A DNA stretch of 64,000 bases from Rachicladosporium sp. CCFEE 5018 (lineage: Eukaryota > Ascomycota > Dothideomycetes > Cladosporiales > Cladosporiaceae), in NCBI GenBank assembly GCA_002077045.2, contig KZ111151.1:208344-272343 (forward strand), in the 5' to 3' direction. The position numbers and the translations under genes are program-made. Each line of letters begins with the position of its first letter. Position 1 is the stretch's first letter. Of the stretch, positions 55,785 through 64,000 are shown piece after piece. Below the pieces are notes generated by a model. It did not search any database. It saw only the letters and a program-made list of their open reading frames with translations, and was not told where the DNA came from.

Positions 55785-57620
55785 ATGGCTACGCTTGCGT
55801 TCCAGCCATGGCCGCTGGCAGCGCCCAAGAAGCCAGCCTTGATCGACATACTCACTCATATCTCGCTCGAACGCGGCCACTTTCGAGACATCACTGAGTC
55901 GTCACTCCAAGAGGAGCTCGCTGCCGCGGATGGACTATCACCCAGCTCAAGCGATACCGAAGATGACGATGAAGAAACCACATCGAAGCCGGCCGCCAAA
56001 GCCGCACCATCGACCCGACAGGAGCTCTACGCGGTGAAGAATGACATGCTGCGGCAGCTGGACGAGGCACAGCGACAGATCTCGGATGCTGTGCAGTTTA
56101 TGTCGTTGCTCAACTCTGAGCACACGCCTGCAGCTGAAAAGTCGCTGAGCAAGGCTTACATGGGACCGGTGCAGAATGGTACTCTTGGGACGGACATATG
56201 GCAGCGTATGGACCCCGACTACGTACGGGAGGAGCAGGACGAGCGTCTGGCGCAGCATGTCAAGATGCGAGGGCTCCAAGAGAGTGCAGACAGCTTGCTC
56301 GGCGCGGCAAAGCGACTCGAGGCCAATGTCAAGCGGGAGACAGAGTACTGGAATCAAATGCTTTCGATCAGTGAGAAAGGTTGGAATGTTTGTCGGGTCG
56401 GTGGCAGGTCTAACAGACTTGGAGTGAGATTTGGGTTCAGTGAGAGCGCTGGCGAGTTCGCTGGGAGGAGCGTTGCTGCTCTCCAGACGGACTCAGAAGG
56501 CGGGATATCACTCGAAAGAGGTGTAGGCGTAAAGCCGAAGGGACTACGAGTCTCTGTTGTTCGGGGTGGTCAGGTGGTTGGAAGATCATACTTGCCATCT
56601 GTGGCTGACAGCTCCGAGACCACGCTAGAGTCCCGCATACGCCGCGCTCGCGACAGCATCTTCGACGAAGAGCTTCACAGGGAGATGCTCTTGGAGGGTC
56701 GAACGATGGCCGCATTAGCAGTACGGCTGAAAGGATCTGCCATCGAAGTGCGGTATACTATAGATCCCGACACACCTACCGACAGGGTAGAGCTGGACCT
56801 TGTGCCACTCAGCGCAGAAACTGGCACTGAATTGAACCCAGAAAATCCTGACGATGTCCTTGCACAAGCTCTTGCACTAGCATGTCGTCTACTTCTGACG
56901 CAAGCGCACCGGAACAGGCTGAAGGCTCGCTCTGCAACGCCCCCACCCCTTGCCGAGAGGAAAGTTGAGAAACCGGTGCTCGAGATCCTGCGTCCGATCG
57001 CCACATTCCTCTCGCATAACACGGCCATGCAGTCTATCAATGCGCATCTTCATGAGACATCAACGTTGCTGCTTCGCGCTAGCGTCAAGTCCCAAATATC
57101 GCGCGCACATCTGGGAGTAACGTCGGAGGGAGGTTCACAAGGTATAGACGCACTTGTTGCTACGATGAAGGGAACGTTGATATCGACTGCTCAATTGGTC
57201 ATCGAAGGCCCCGGCGAGCAGGAAAGTGTGACGCTCACTGCTAAAATTGAGACTTCATCTTCGCAAAAGCCTGCCTCCTCGTTCATTATCGCGGGACAAC
57301 GTGGCGAGCAGATCGTATGCGACGCCTCCGCAAGCGCCCAGATCGCTGCTGACGAAGTCGTGGCAATGCTACTGGCGCACCAACTGCAGTCGCAAGCTGG
57401 GCCAAGCTGGGTCTGTAGCGATGAAGAAGCTGTGCTCAATAAGGAGGCAGATGATCGCGATGAAGTCGCTCGCAGCGAGCGCGTAGAGATCACAGTCGCG
57501 AAAGGAGTCATCACCCTGGCTCTGCCCGATCAGACGCTCGAGTGGACAGTCGACGGCAATGTACCCGAGATCGGATTCTGGCAGGCAGGCGTAAAGCACT
57601 TGGGTGAGAAGCCAACTTAG
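55785..57620 (+). CDS. MED17: Mediator subunit 17 (Srb4), version 3
   Basis: This encodes 611 residues in one exon. The conserved core (RETEYWNQMLSISEKGWNVCR, GVRFGFSESAGEF) is kept. Compared with version 2 there are about 85 replacements, many of them non-conservative (for example MDVDYTREEQDQL versus MDPDYVREEQDER), and a three-residue longer tail (HLGEKPT versus HLGA). No frameshift or stop is present, so both copies look able to make protein. Confidence 0.88.
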   Translation: MATLAFQPWPLAAPKKPALIDILTHISLERGHFRDITESSLQEELAAADGLSPSSSDTEDDDEETTSKPAAKAAPSTRQELYAVKNDMLRQLDEAQRQISDAVQFMSLLNSEHTPAAEKSLSKAYMGPVQNGTLGTDIWQRMDPDYVREEQDERLAQHVKMRGLQESADSLLGAAKRLEANVKRETEYWNQMLSISEKGWNVCRVGGRSNRLGVRFGFSESAGEFAGRSVAALQTDSEGGISLERGVGVKPKGLRVSVVRGGQVVGRSYLPSVADSSETTLESRIRRARDSIFDEELHREMLLEGRTMAALAVRLKGSAIEVRYTIDPDTPTDRVELDLVPLSAETGTELNPENPDDVLAQALALACRLLLTQAHRNRLKARSATPPPLAERKVEKPVLEILRPIATFLSHNTAMQSINAHLHETSTLLLRASVKSQISRAHLGVTSEGGSQGIDALVATMKGTLISTAQLVIEGPGEQESVTLTAKIETSSSQKPASSFIIAGQRGEQIVCDASASAQIAADEVVAMLLAHQLQSQAGPSWVCSDEEAVLNKEADDRDEVARSERVEITVAKGVITLALPDQTLEWTVDGNVPEIGFWQAGVKHLGEKPT

Positions 57621-57889
57621 TCCACAGACGAAAGACGAGCCGTTTCGCAGGCTGTCCCTAACTACAATGAGCCAATATCGACTCCAAGCGACCTCTTCTT
57701 GAACGGGGCTGGAATCTGGATGAGGTCCGGCACTACATTCACTGAGGCTCCCTCATCACTTATAGATGTGTATAGTCGTATTTGATCGTGTCTACCTTAG
57801 TCTATAAGAGTGAACGCCGAACGCGATGCTGCGTACCCCACCCCACCTAGGCCTAATAAGAGCGCCTGCCTTGGATCCCGTAAAGAAGA

Positions 57890-59150
57890 TCAAGCCCGTG
57901 CTAGCATCTCATCTCGCAAGAACTCAGCAAGTCCACTTTCAACGCTCGCCGAGAATCGAATGTAGCCAGCCATGGCCATGCTGTTAGTGGCTGGCGGACA
58001 GTGCTCCACGACAGCATGCACATCCAATTCAATAAGACTTCTGATCTCCAGCAGATCCCGCAGCCACTCCGTACCCTCCAACTCGACCAGAAGCTTGAAG
58101 TCTGCCGCGCTGTAGGGCGCGACGTGATCCCAGCCATTTGGACCAGGCTTGCCGGCTACTACGCCTAGCGAGAGACTGCGCAGGTGAAGGCCGAGGACGG
58201 GTGAGGTCAGAGCCGAAATCGCAGTCGCCCACTCACAACGGTCGAATTCCTTCTCGTAGGCTAAAGCTCGTTTGACTATCCGCACGCCTTTGATAACGCT
58301 GCGTGCTACAGGAGTCAAGTCGGAAAGAAAGCTCTCGATTGCTTCGACGTGTGTGTCGAAGTCGAAAGTGTAGCTGCTGTAGAGAAGCTCGACGGCTTCA
58401 TTGTGGATCTGTCGATTTGCTCCGAGCAGACCGACTGCTGCACCGATGTTGGGAGGGTTAACGCAATGATAGGTCGTGGACATCAGACGGGCGCGGAAGC
58501 GGTCGCAGCGGACGCTATAGTGAGTGCGGGCATGCGGCTTAGCCCGAGTTGGATATCGCACGGGGTCAATGGTGCGGAAGATCAGGGTTGGTTTGCTGAG
58601 ATCTGCCGTTGCCTGGTGGACTAATGGTCAGGGCCCAGAACATCTAACGACCGATCTCGCATGCTTACCGGACGATCTGTGCCATGTTGCTTCTTCTCGT
58701 AGTCATAGTAGTCTTGCGTACTTGCTGAGATCTGAAGGCAGCGATCGTCAGTATCCCAATCTAGTAATCTCGAAACCAATACCGGAAGCAAGCTATAGTC
58801 TCCCTTCCCATGCTTAGGACCGCTTCGACATCAGGCCGAACTTCACTTACCTTGTCGTATGATGGCAACAGGTCAGTTGCTTTGCGTGGTAGTACAAGCA
58901 ATGAGTAGATCTGCAGCCGAAGCTCGGTTGGTAACCTCAGGAACGGACTGTCGCCTGGAACGAAATTGGTCTGTGGTCTTCACACGTGCAACCATTAGCT
59001 ACATCCAGCCTTCAAAGTCAATCTAACTTACGCATCGGAAGTCAACGACAGCCTCGCATTGGACACAGGTGATGTTGAGCGATGATGCTCCGCACAAGAC
59101 GTATACAGCGGCCGCATATCAGCGATTGAGGTGGATTCGGACGCCATCAT
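57890..59150 (-). CDS. 2EXR/F-box-like fungal protein A, version 3 (4 exons)
   Basis: Exons read leftwards are 59150-59032, 58977-58851, 58731-58669 and 58612-57890, giving 343 residues. Differences from version 2 within exon 4 are all in its second half (from LTSPVLGLHLRSLS on). The first half of exon 4 is identical in protein. The first donor is GTAAGT where version 2 has GTGAGT. Confidence 0.72.
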
Positions 59151-59695
59151 GAGTCTGAAGGGCGGACGAAAGGAAGAAGGTCAAGAGGAAGGGATGGCGG
59201 TGGAGTCACACGTCAGCAAAGGAATTATTGTTGATATCGGAACCCGCGCCTTGCGTGATGACCAAAGTACCGTGATGGCGACAGATTACTCGGCGGGCCG
59301 TCCGAGGTGGATGCGGTGTAGGATGTACCGGTACCTTGCAGTGGGATGCATTGGGTGATATGCCTGGGCACCACCTCGTGGGCTGCGTGATTGCTTGCCG
59401 CATGCTGTCACAGTCGGCTCCATCTGGTGCACTCGTACTTTACGTGCCCGATGTCTGATGCCGACCGATATGATTGTATACTGCTTCAAAACGTTCCAGT
59501 CATCCCATCAGTATCGGCCTCAAGAGGGATGACGTTTATCTATCTTATCGGCAATGACGTTAGCGTCAATGTCATGCAACCTTAACCTTATTGGACTCTC
59601 CTCTCGCATCATCCGCGATTCTTCCATTCACCGACTGCCTTGAGAGGGATGATATCACCCGGCGCCGAATCACCCTCTCGCAGGAGCCTAGCACA
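59151..59695. promoter_or_regulatory. Divergent promoter of 2EXR-like gene A and DUS4, version 3
   Basis: This is a 545-base spacer. The inverted repeat seen in version 2 is altered here to TGACG..CGTCA with a four-base spacer (59555-59568). No gene. Confidence 0.4.
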
Positions 59696-60905
59696 ATGAC
59701 TCGTCTGATGGGCGCACAGGATGGCATCGCTGACCGAGAGGTCGTGTGCTCTCGGTAAGGTAAAAGATGTTGCCTGTGGATGTTTACGTAGACTCATGCT
59801 GCTTAATCTAGTGTTCACGCCATCTTCGATCACGCCAGACGCGATGGTCGTCCAGTATACGGTAGGCATTCCTCTGGTCTTCTCCTCTGTCTTGTGACTG
59901 AGTTCCCGCGCAGTATTGGCACCTATGGTGCGGTAAGAAAGACGTTTAGCCATCACGCAAGAGCACGAGACCAAGTGAGCCACTGACACCCAGAGAAGCT
60001 ACTCCAAACTCCCCTTCCGGCTACTCGCTCGAGAATACAACACAGACATCACATACACGCCCATGATCTTAGCCCACGAATTCATCCGCAGCAGCGTTGC
60101 CCGGGATAGTGACTTCACAACATGCGAACTTGAGCGGCAGCGAACTCCCGATGGGCGACAGCACGCCCTGGTTGCGCAATTCGCTTCCTCTGACCCGACC
60201 GAGTTCGCGCGAGCTGCTGAGCTTATAGCGCCATGGGTCGACGGAGTAGATCTGAACTGCGGGTGTCCGCAATCCTGGGCTATCAAGGAAGGCATTGGCT
60301 GCTCTCTCATGCAAAGGCCCGAGGTTGTAGCAGAGATGGTCAAATCGGCGAAAGCACGACTCGGTCCATCGAAGACTGTGAGCGTTAAGATCCGCATCTC
60401 GAAGGATATATCTGAGACGCAACGCTGGATTCGTGTTGTCGAAGCAGCAGGTGTCAACTTCATTACCATACATGGCCGGACTAAGTCTCAACGATCGAGT
60501 ACACCGCCTGACTACGAAGCCATACGAAGTCTGATAGCTGGAGCGAAAGTGCCAATACTCGCGAATGGCGATGCGAACCACCCATCAGTGTTGGCTGAGA
60601 TCATCACGAAAACATGCGCCGCTGGTACTATGTCTGCGAGAGGCATACTGGAGAACCCGACGGTATTTGCTAGTCTCGCAGTCACGCCTGTGGAGTCTGT
60701 GCAGAAGTTCATGAAGTACGCGGTCAAGCATCCGATTCCTTTCCCGCTTCTTCTGCATCATCTGAGTGAGATGAGTGCTGGAGTGAAAGGCATGAACAAG
60801 AAGGAGAAGAGTAGGTTGATGGCTTGCAGGGATTTGTTTGACGCAATCGACTTTGTGGAAGAAAAGTGGGGTCTAGGTGACTTTCACGATCAGACGAAGA
60901 CGTAA
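59696..60905 (+). CDS. DUS4: tRNA-dihydrouridine synthase Dus4, version 3 (4 exons)
   Basis: Exons are 59696-59754, 59812-59861, 59914-59932 and 59999-60905, giving 344 residues. The 19-nt microexon, the catalytic NCGCPQ and all splice sites are kept. Only about eight residues differ from version 2 (for example SDPTEF for SDPIEF and RPEVVAEM for RPELVAEM). Confidence 0.9.
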
Positions 60906-61101
60906 TCTGTGGTCCACATTGATGACCGATCGATGCGAAACTGCGGTCAGCACGTTACATGGAATCAATGGAATTCCCCCTTCGAACCAGGCGGTGGACC
61001 ACTACAAGCGCCGGCCAGGAGTCATAAGTCAGGGCTTGGCAAATGACCGTGCCACTTCGCTTCACCTCACTTGGACATCCTGAGGAGTCTGCCTTGGTAC
61101 G

Positions 61102-62061
61102 ATGTTTGTCGCCACCGGAACAATGTCGACCGTCTCCCGCTTCCTCGATCTCCCAAGAGCACTTCGCCTGCGCATCTGGACTTCCTGCCTCCCTCACCGC
61201 TTCGTCGAACTCGACTACCCAATCGCAGACCACATCTTCCCCTCGCCTTTGCCATGCACCCACTTCAGCCACACAACGCACATCAACAGCCAACCACCAC
61301 TAATCACCCAAGTCTGCCGCGAAGCCCGCCAGGTAGCTTTCGACGCCGGCACCCCGTTCGAAGACATTTCCCACCCAGGCCGCCCAGACGAAGCATGGTT
61401 CAGTTCCGGCACCAGCCTCCGCGCGTCATGGCTCGACCGCACGAGGGACGCAGTGCACATGCACTGGACCGCCGCGCTCGAACCTCTCTACGATTCCGAT
61501 GGCGATGCGATTTCCAGCCTGGCTTGGGATGCGAAGTTCTGCACAGGCGTGGCGTCGCTGAGGGTGGAGTTCTTTGAGGAGAATTACCATGAGGCGGGAT
61601 CTGTTGACGTGCCAGCCGCGCTGCCGGAGGAGCTCAAGTCACTTGTTGACAATCCGTTGAATGCAAGGCTGGCCAAGCAGCCGCAGAATCTCCTGAGCCT
61701 ACCAATGTGGATGGTTGTGATGGATACTGTGGTCGTGCACTTGAGTCGTGAAGCTGCTGCCGAGCGAGGATTCTTTGCGCTACTGGGTGATGCTACGGTG
61801 CAGATTATTGATGTGGTTGAGCAGGAGGTTTTGCATGGGTACTATGATGCTGCGGGCTTGGTGGAGAGGCTGCAGGTGCCACACGGAGTACAAAGTGGTG
61901 GACATAAGTTCGAGTTGATTTCAAAGATCAGGGAAGATCTCGAGTACGTGCTGATGAGAGAGTATGGCTGTCGAGAGCTGCTGCGGCATATGCGGCCAGC
62001 GGTGATGTTCAGATTGTGTACGCGCGACTGTGAGACTATACATGTAGCACATGCAGATTAA
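61102..62061 (+). CDS. 2EXR-like fungal protein B, complete
   Basis: This encodes 319 residues in one exon. The N-terminus SRFLDLPRALRLRIWTSCLP is the first 2EXR block (a strand-rich motif with Leu/Pro/Arg-Ile-Trp). It is followed by PPLITQVCREARQVAFD, the second block typical of the family. The remainder (residues about 110-319) holds the usual variable region with scattered W and charged residues and no catalytic motif. These proteins are numerous in filamentous ascomycetes and have no established function. The ATG at 61102 is used; a second ATG seven codons on (61123) is possible. It lies downstream of DUS4 in the same direction, 196 bases away. Confidence 0.78.
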   Translation: MFVATGTMSTVSRFLDLPRALRLRIWTSCLPHRFVELDYPIADHIFPSPLPCTHFSHTTHINSQPPLITQVCREARQVAFDAGTPFEDISHPGRPDEAWFSSGTSLRASWLDRTRDAVHMHWTAALEPLYDSDGDAISSLAWDAKFCTGVASLRVEFFEENYHEAGSVDVPAALPEELKSLVDNPLNARLAKQPQNLLSLPMWMVVMDTVVVHLSREAAAERGFFALLGDATVQIIDVVEQEVLHGYYDAAGLVERLQVPHGVQSGGHKFELISKIREDLEYVLMREYGCRELLRHMRPAVMFRLCTRDCETIHVAHAD

Positions 62062-62295
62062 TACTCTCTGTCACGATGATACTGTCTGTACCGTGTTGGG
62101 GTAGGATTTGTCAAGTGCGTGACTAAAGCTACGAGCTCACGAAAGCTCAGAGCGCCTGAGCGGCTCCGTAGGTGATACACTAGCATAGCCTATCGATGCG
62201 ACCTTCGCCGCGTCTTCCAACGCTCAGCCTGCTCACTGTGAGCAGACTAAGCACATTCCGTACCGCACATGGCCTAGTGCAGAGTCAGACCATTC

Positions 62296-64000
62296 CTAAA
62301 AGTCCCTCCCAAACCCACCCACAGCGCCCAACCCAGCAAACCCACCCGGCCGTCCTCCAGGCGCTCCAAACCCACCAGCCATACCAGCTTTCTGTGGCAT
62401 CGGGCTTCCAATCTCGCCTAAGCCGATCTCCGGCGTCGCACCGCCAGGCACCCATCTCACGCCATCCAGTCCACCTTGCCCATCTCTCCGCACACTCAGC
62501 TCTCCGCCACCGTTCTGCGCGTCACCCTCTGTCTCGCAGATGGCCTCTAGCTCTGCCATGGTAGGCGGAGAGTCGAGATTCGGACGCTGGTGCTCGATTT
62601 GGCGGAGCAGGGAGGGAATGTCGTGATACTCCATGGGATCTGAGTGTGGGGATGAGGAGAGGATTTTGCAGGCTTGACAGATCGCCAGCCGAATCGTCAG
62701 AGGGCGCGGCTGGGAGCCAAGACCTGGTGCGCGACCAGGGTGCGGCGCGCCGAACCCGGAGTTCGCGGCGAAGGCGGCATTGTTGGCGGACCAGGTGTTG
62801 CTGGCTGATGGCAGGGCACCCCAGGTGTTCTGCTGGCTTAGCGCGGGACCGAAGGGTAGTGATGGTGTGGACCAGGAGGATCCCGGCGCTCCGAAGGTCG
62901 AGCTTGGAGGACCGAACGAAGAGATGTTCATCGGTCCTGTGCGGGAAGAGTTCGGAGCGGCGGACATGCGGCGCGTGTCGGACTGAGGCGGCATGGGCTC
63001 GTCGGAGTCATCTAAGAGGGCGGAGCTGCCGAGGTGTTTGGCGAGATTGTCCATGTCGGGATTCGAGGAGCGGCCATCGTGATCGTTCGGAGGCTTCACG
63101 CTGCTCGGGCGTTGTATTGGCGCGGGCCGTGTGATTGGCTGAGATGCGCTGGGCTCGAAGCGGTCTTTGTCGCTGGCAGATTGCTGTCGGGAATGAGACT
63201 GCCTCACGCCGTCGCTGCTGGGAGTGTCGTTGGGTCTCGACTGCCCGATTGGCGAAGTCTGGCTCGAGTGCTGTGGAGGTGCTTGCGGGACGAAGCCAGG
63301 AGGCGCGTTGACACCGGGTCCGTCGTATGGGAAATTCATGCCTCGACCTTGAGGATGCATCATGCCAGGAGGATGCATGCCGTTCATACCGTTCACGCCA
63401 TTCATGCCGTGCATGCCATTGACACCATTCATGCCATTCATACCAGGTGCGCCGAACCCAGCCATACGGTTGGGCACGCCCATCGGTGGGCCTTGATGTC
63501 CGTACATTGGCATCTGCCCACGTGGACCCATCTGGTACATCATCGGACCATGCTGATTGGGAAAGCTGTGGAAGCCCATCGGTGGCATGTTATTGAACCC
63601 ACCAGGGTGGTGCTGCGGGTGTGACATGCCTGGTGGTGGTTGTATGGGATACTGGTTGGGAGGCGCATGACTCTGTTGCGTCTGCTGAGGGTTATGCTGG
63701 GGATTATCTGGCTTCTGAGGTGGCTGTTGCTTCACCAAGGGAGTCGGTCCTTGCGAGGGTGCAGCGCTGCCAGGCGAGGAAGACTTGCTCGGTACACTTG
63801 ATAGCTGAGTATGAGCTGACTTTGGCGACGATGCATGTGAGTTCTGTTGCGACGTTTGTCGTGGCTTTGCTGGGGTGGAAGCGCTCGTGAGTGCTGGAGT
63901 GGCGACTGTCGGGTATGGAGAGCTCACACTGGAGGGCGTTTGCTTTGGGTAGATCCCAGGTACAGCGACCAGACCAGCCTGTGATGGCCGCTTTGCAATC
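62296..64000 (-). CDS. Large Q/P/M-rich protein, C-terminal part (5' end outside window)
   Basis: This open frame runs from the stop at 62296 to the right edge and continues past it, because the bases 63928-64000 also read as protein in frame (AKRPSQAGLVAVPGIYPKQ). At least 567 residues are visible. Most is low-complexity: S/T/K-rich, then Q/P-rich (HAPPNQYPIQPPPGMSHPQ), then a run of MNG/VNG/MHG tripeptides, then S/P/G-rich. Near the C-terminus lies an ordered-looking block (TIRLAICQACKILSSS, then YHDIPSLLRQIEHQRPNLD and MAELEAICETEGD) followed by a glycine-rich end (GGFGRDF). The composition suggests a nuclear transcription or chromatin cofactor or an RNA-binding scaffold. I do not recognise the family. 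It converges with 2EXR-like gene B. Confidence 0.7.
   Translation of the reverse strand, partial: IAKRPSQAGLVAVPGIYPKQTPSSVSSPYPTVATPALTSASTPAKPRQTSQQNSHASSPKSAHTQLSSVPSKSSSPGSAAPSQGPTPLVKQQPPQKPDNPQHNPQQTQQSHAPPNQYPIQPPPGMSHPQHHPGGFNNMPPMGFHSFPNQHGPMMYQMGPRGQMPMYGHQGPPMGVPNRMAGFGAPGMNGMNGVNGMHGMNGVNGMNGMHPPGMMHPQGRGMNFPYDGPGVNAPPGFVPQAPPQHSSQTSPIGQSRPNDTPSSDGVRQSHSRQQSASDKDRFEPSASQPITRPAPIQRPSSVKPPNDHDGRSSNPDMDNLAKHLGSSALLDDSDEPMPPQSDTRRMSAAPNSSRTGPMNISSFGPPSSTFGAPGSSWSTPSLPFGPALSQQNTWGALPSASNTWSANNAAFAANSGFGAPHPGRAPGLGSQPRPLTIRLAICQACKILSSSPHSDPMEYHDIPSLLRQIEHQRPNLDSPPTMAELEAICETEGDAQNGGGELSVRRDGQGGLDGVRWVPGGATPEIGLGEIGSPMPQKAGMAGGFGAPGGRPGGFAGLGAVGGFGRDF

Larger units (their letters stand above)
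38109..61355. repeat. Large repeat, version 3
   Basis: This has the same order and orientation as version 2. It matches version 2 almost base for base over its left half and diverges from the exchanger onwards. The part matching version 2 ends at about 61355, where version 2 stops at its gap; after that the sequence is single copy. Confidence 0.95.

Noticed and set aside
14852..61355. True tandem triplication of a metabolic gene block
   Set aside because: Both junctions are 100-N placeholders inside genes, and two versions start at the same base. Artefactual placement of homeologous or haplotype contigs explains this better without long-read support.
1..64000. tRNA, rRNA, CRISPR arrays, transposons or viral genes
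   Set aside because: Intergenic stretches were read for box A/B-like sequences, terminal repeats, transposase or polymerase motifs and regularly spaced repeats; none was convincing.

Overview
The window is nuclear DNA of a filamentous or yeast-like ascomycete. Nearly every gene has short introns (49-110 nt, GT..AG, CTRAY-type branch points), and the gene set is fungal: SIP5, GOT1, DID2, ISN1, MED17, DUS4, an ATP-dependent fungal phosphofructokinase and 2EXR/F-box-like proteins. The gene content and intron style suggest a Dothideomycete. A black yeast with a duplicated or hybrid genome, such as Hortaea werneckii, would fit, but that is inference and not proven here.

Layout. Positions 1-2421 are single copy: a ferric-reductase-like gene running off the left edge, a decayed ORF, and the 5' two thirds of ARA2. 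From 2422 the window holds three versions of one gene block, separated by two 100-N gaps (14752-14851 and 38009-38108). Version 1 (2422-14751) runs ARA2 tail, SIP5, GOT1, DAHP synthase, an unknown zinc-ligand protein, phosphofructokinase, and the 3' half of a Ca2+/H+ exchanger. Version 2 (14852-38008) repeats this and continues through the full exchanger, DID2, ISN1, MED17, a 2EXR-like gene, DUS4 and the start of a second 2EXR-like gene. Version 3 (38109 to about 61355) repeats the same order and then continues into single-copy sequence: the rest of the second 2EXR-like gene and the 3' part of a large Q/P/M-rich protein on the minus strand.

Versions 2 and 3 start at exactly the same base of ARA2, and genes are cut at both gaps. 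The most economical reading is that two diverged copies of one locus (homeologs or haplotypes) were laid end to end by scaffolding, not that the locus is a true tandem triplication. Divergence between versions is mosaic. It is close to zero in the ARA2 tail and phosphofructokinase, moderate in SIP5/GOT1/DAHP synthase, and very high in MED17 (about 85 replacements in about 610 residues). Between versions 2 and 3 it falls again in DUS4 and the second 2EXR gene.

The genes are housekeeping and serve unrelated processes: D-arabinose oxidation, Snf1-linked signalling, ER-Golgi transport, the first step of the shikimate pathway, glycolysis, vacuolar calcium storage, ESCRT-III recycling, purine nucleotide turnover, Mediator and tRNA modification. 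They are not an operon or a cluster. The most unusual feature is in ISN1. In version 3 an 8-nt microexon sits between two 49-nt introns that resemble each other. In version 2 the same protein region appears to be encoded with a single intron whose 3' end is made from former exon sequence. No CRISPR array, transposon, rRNA or tRNA gene was recognised.
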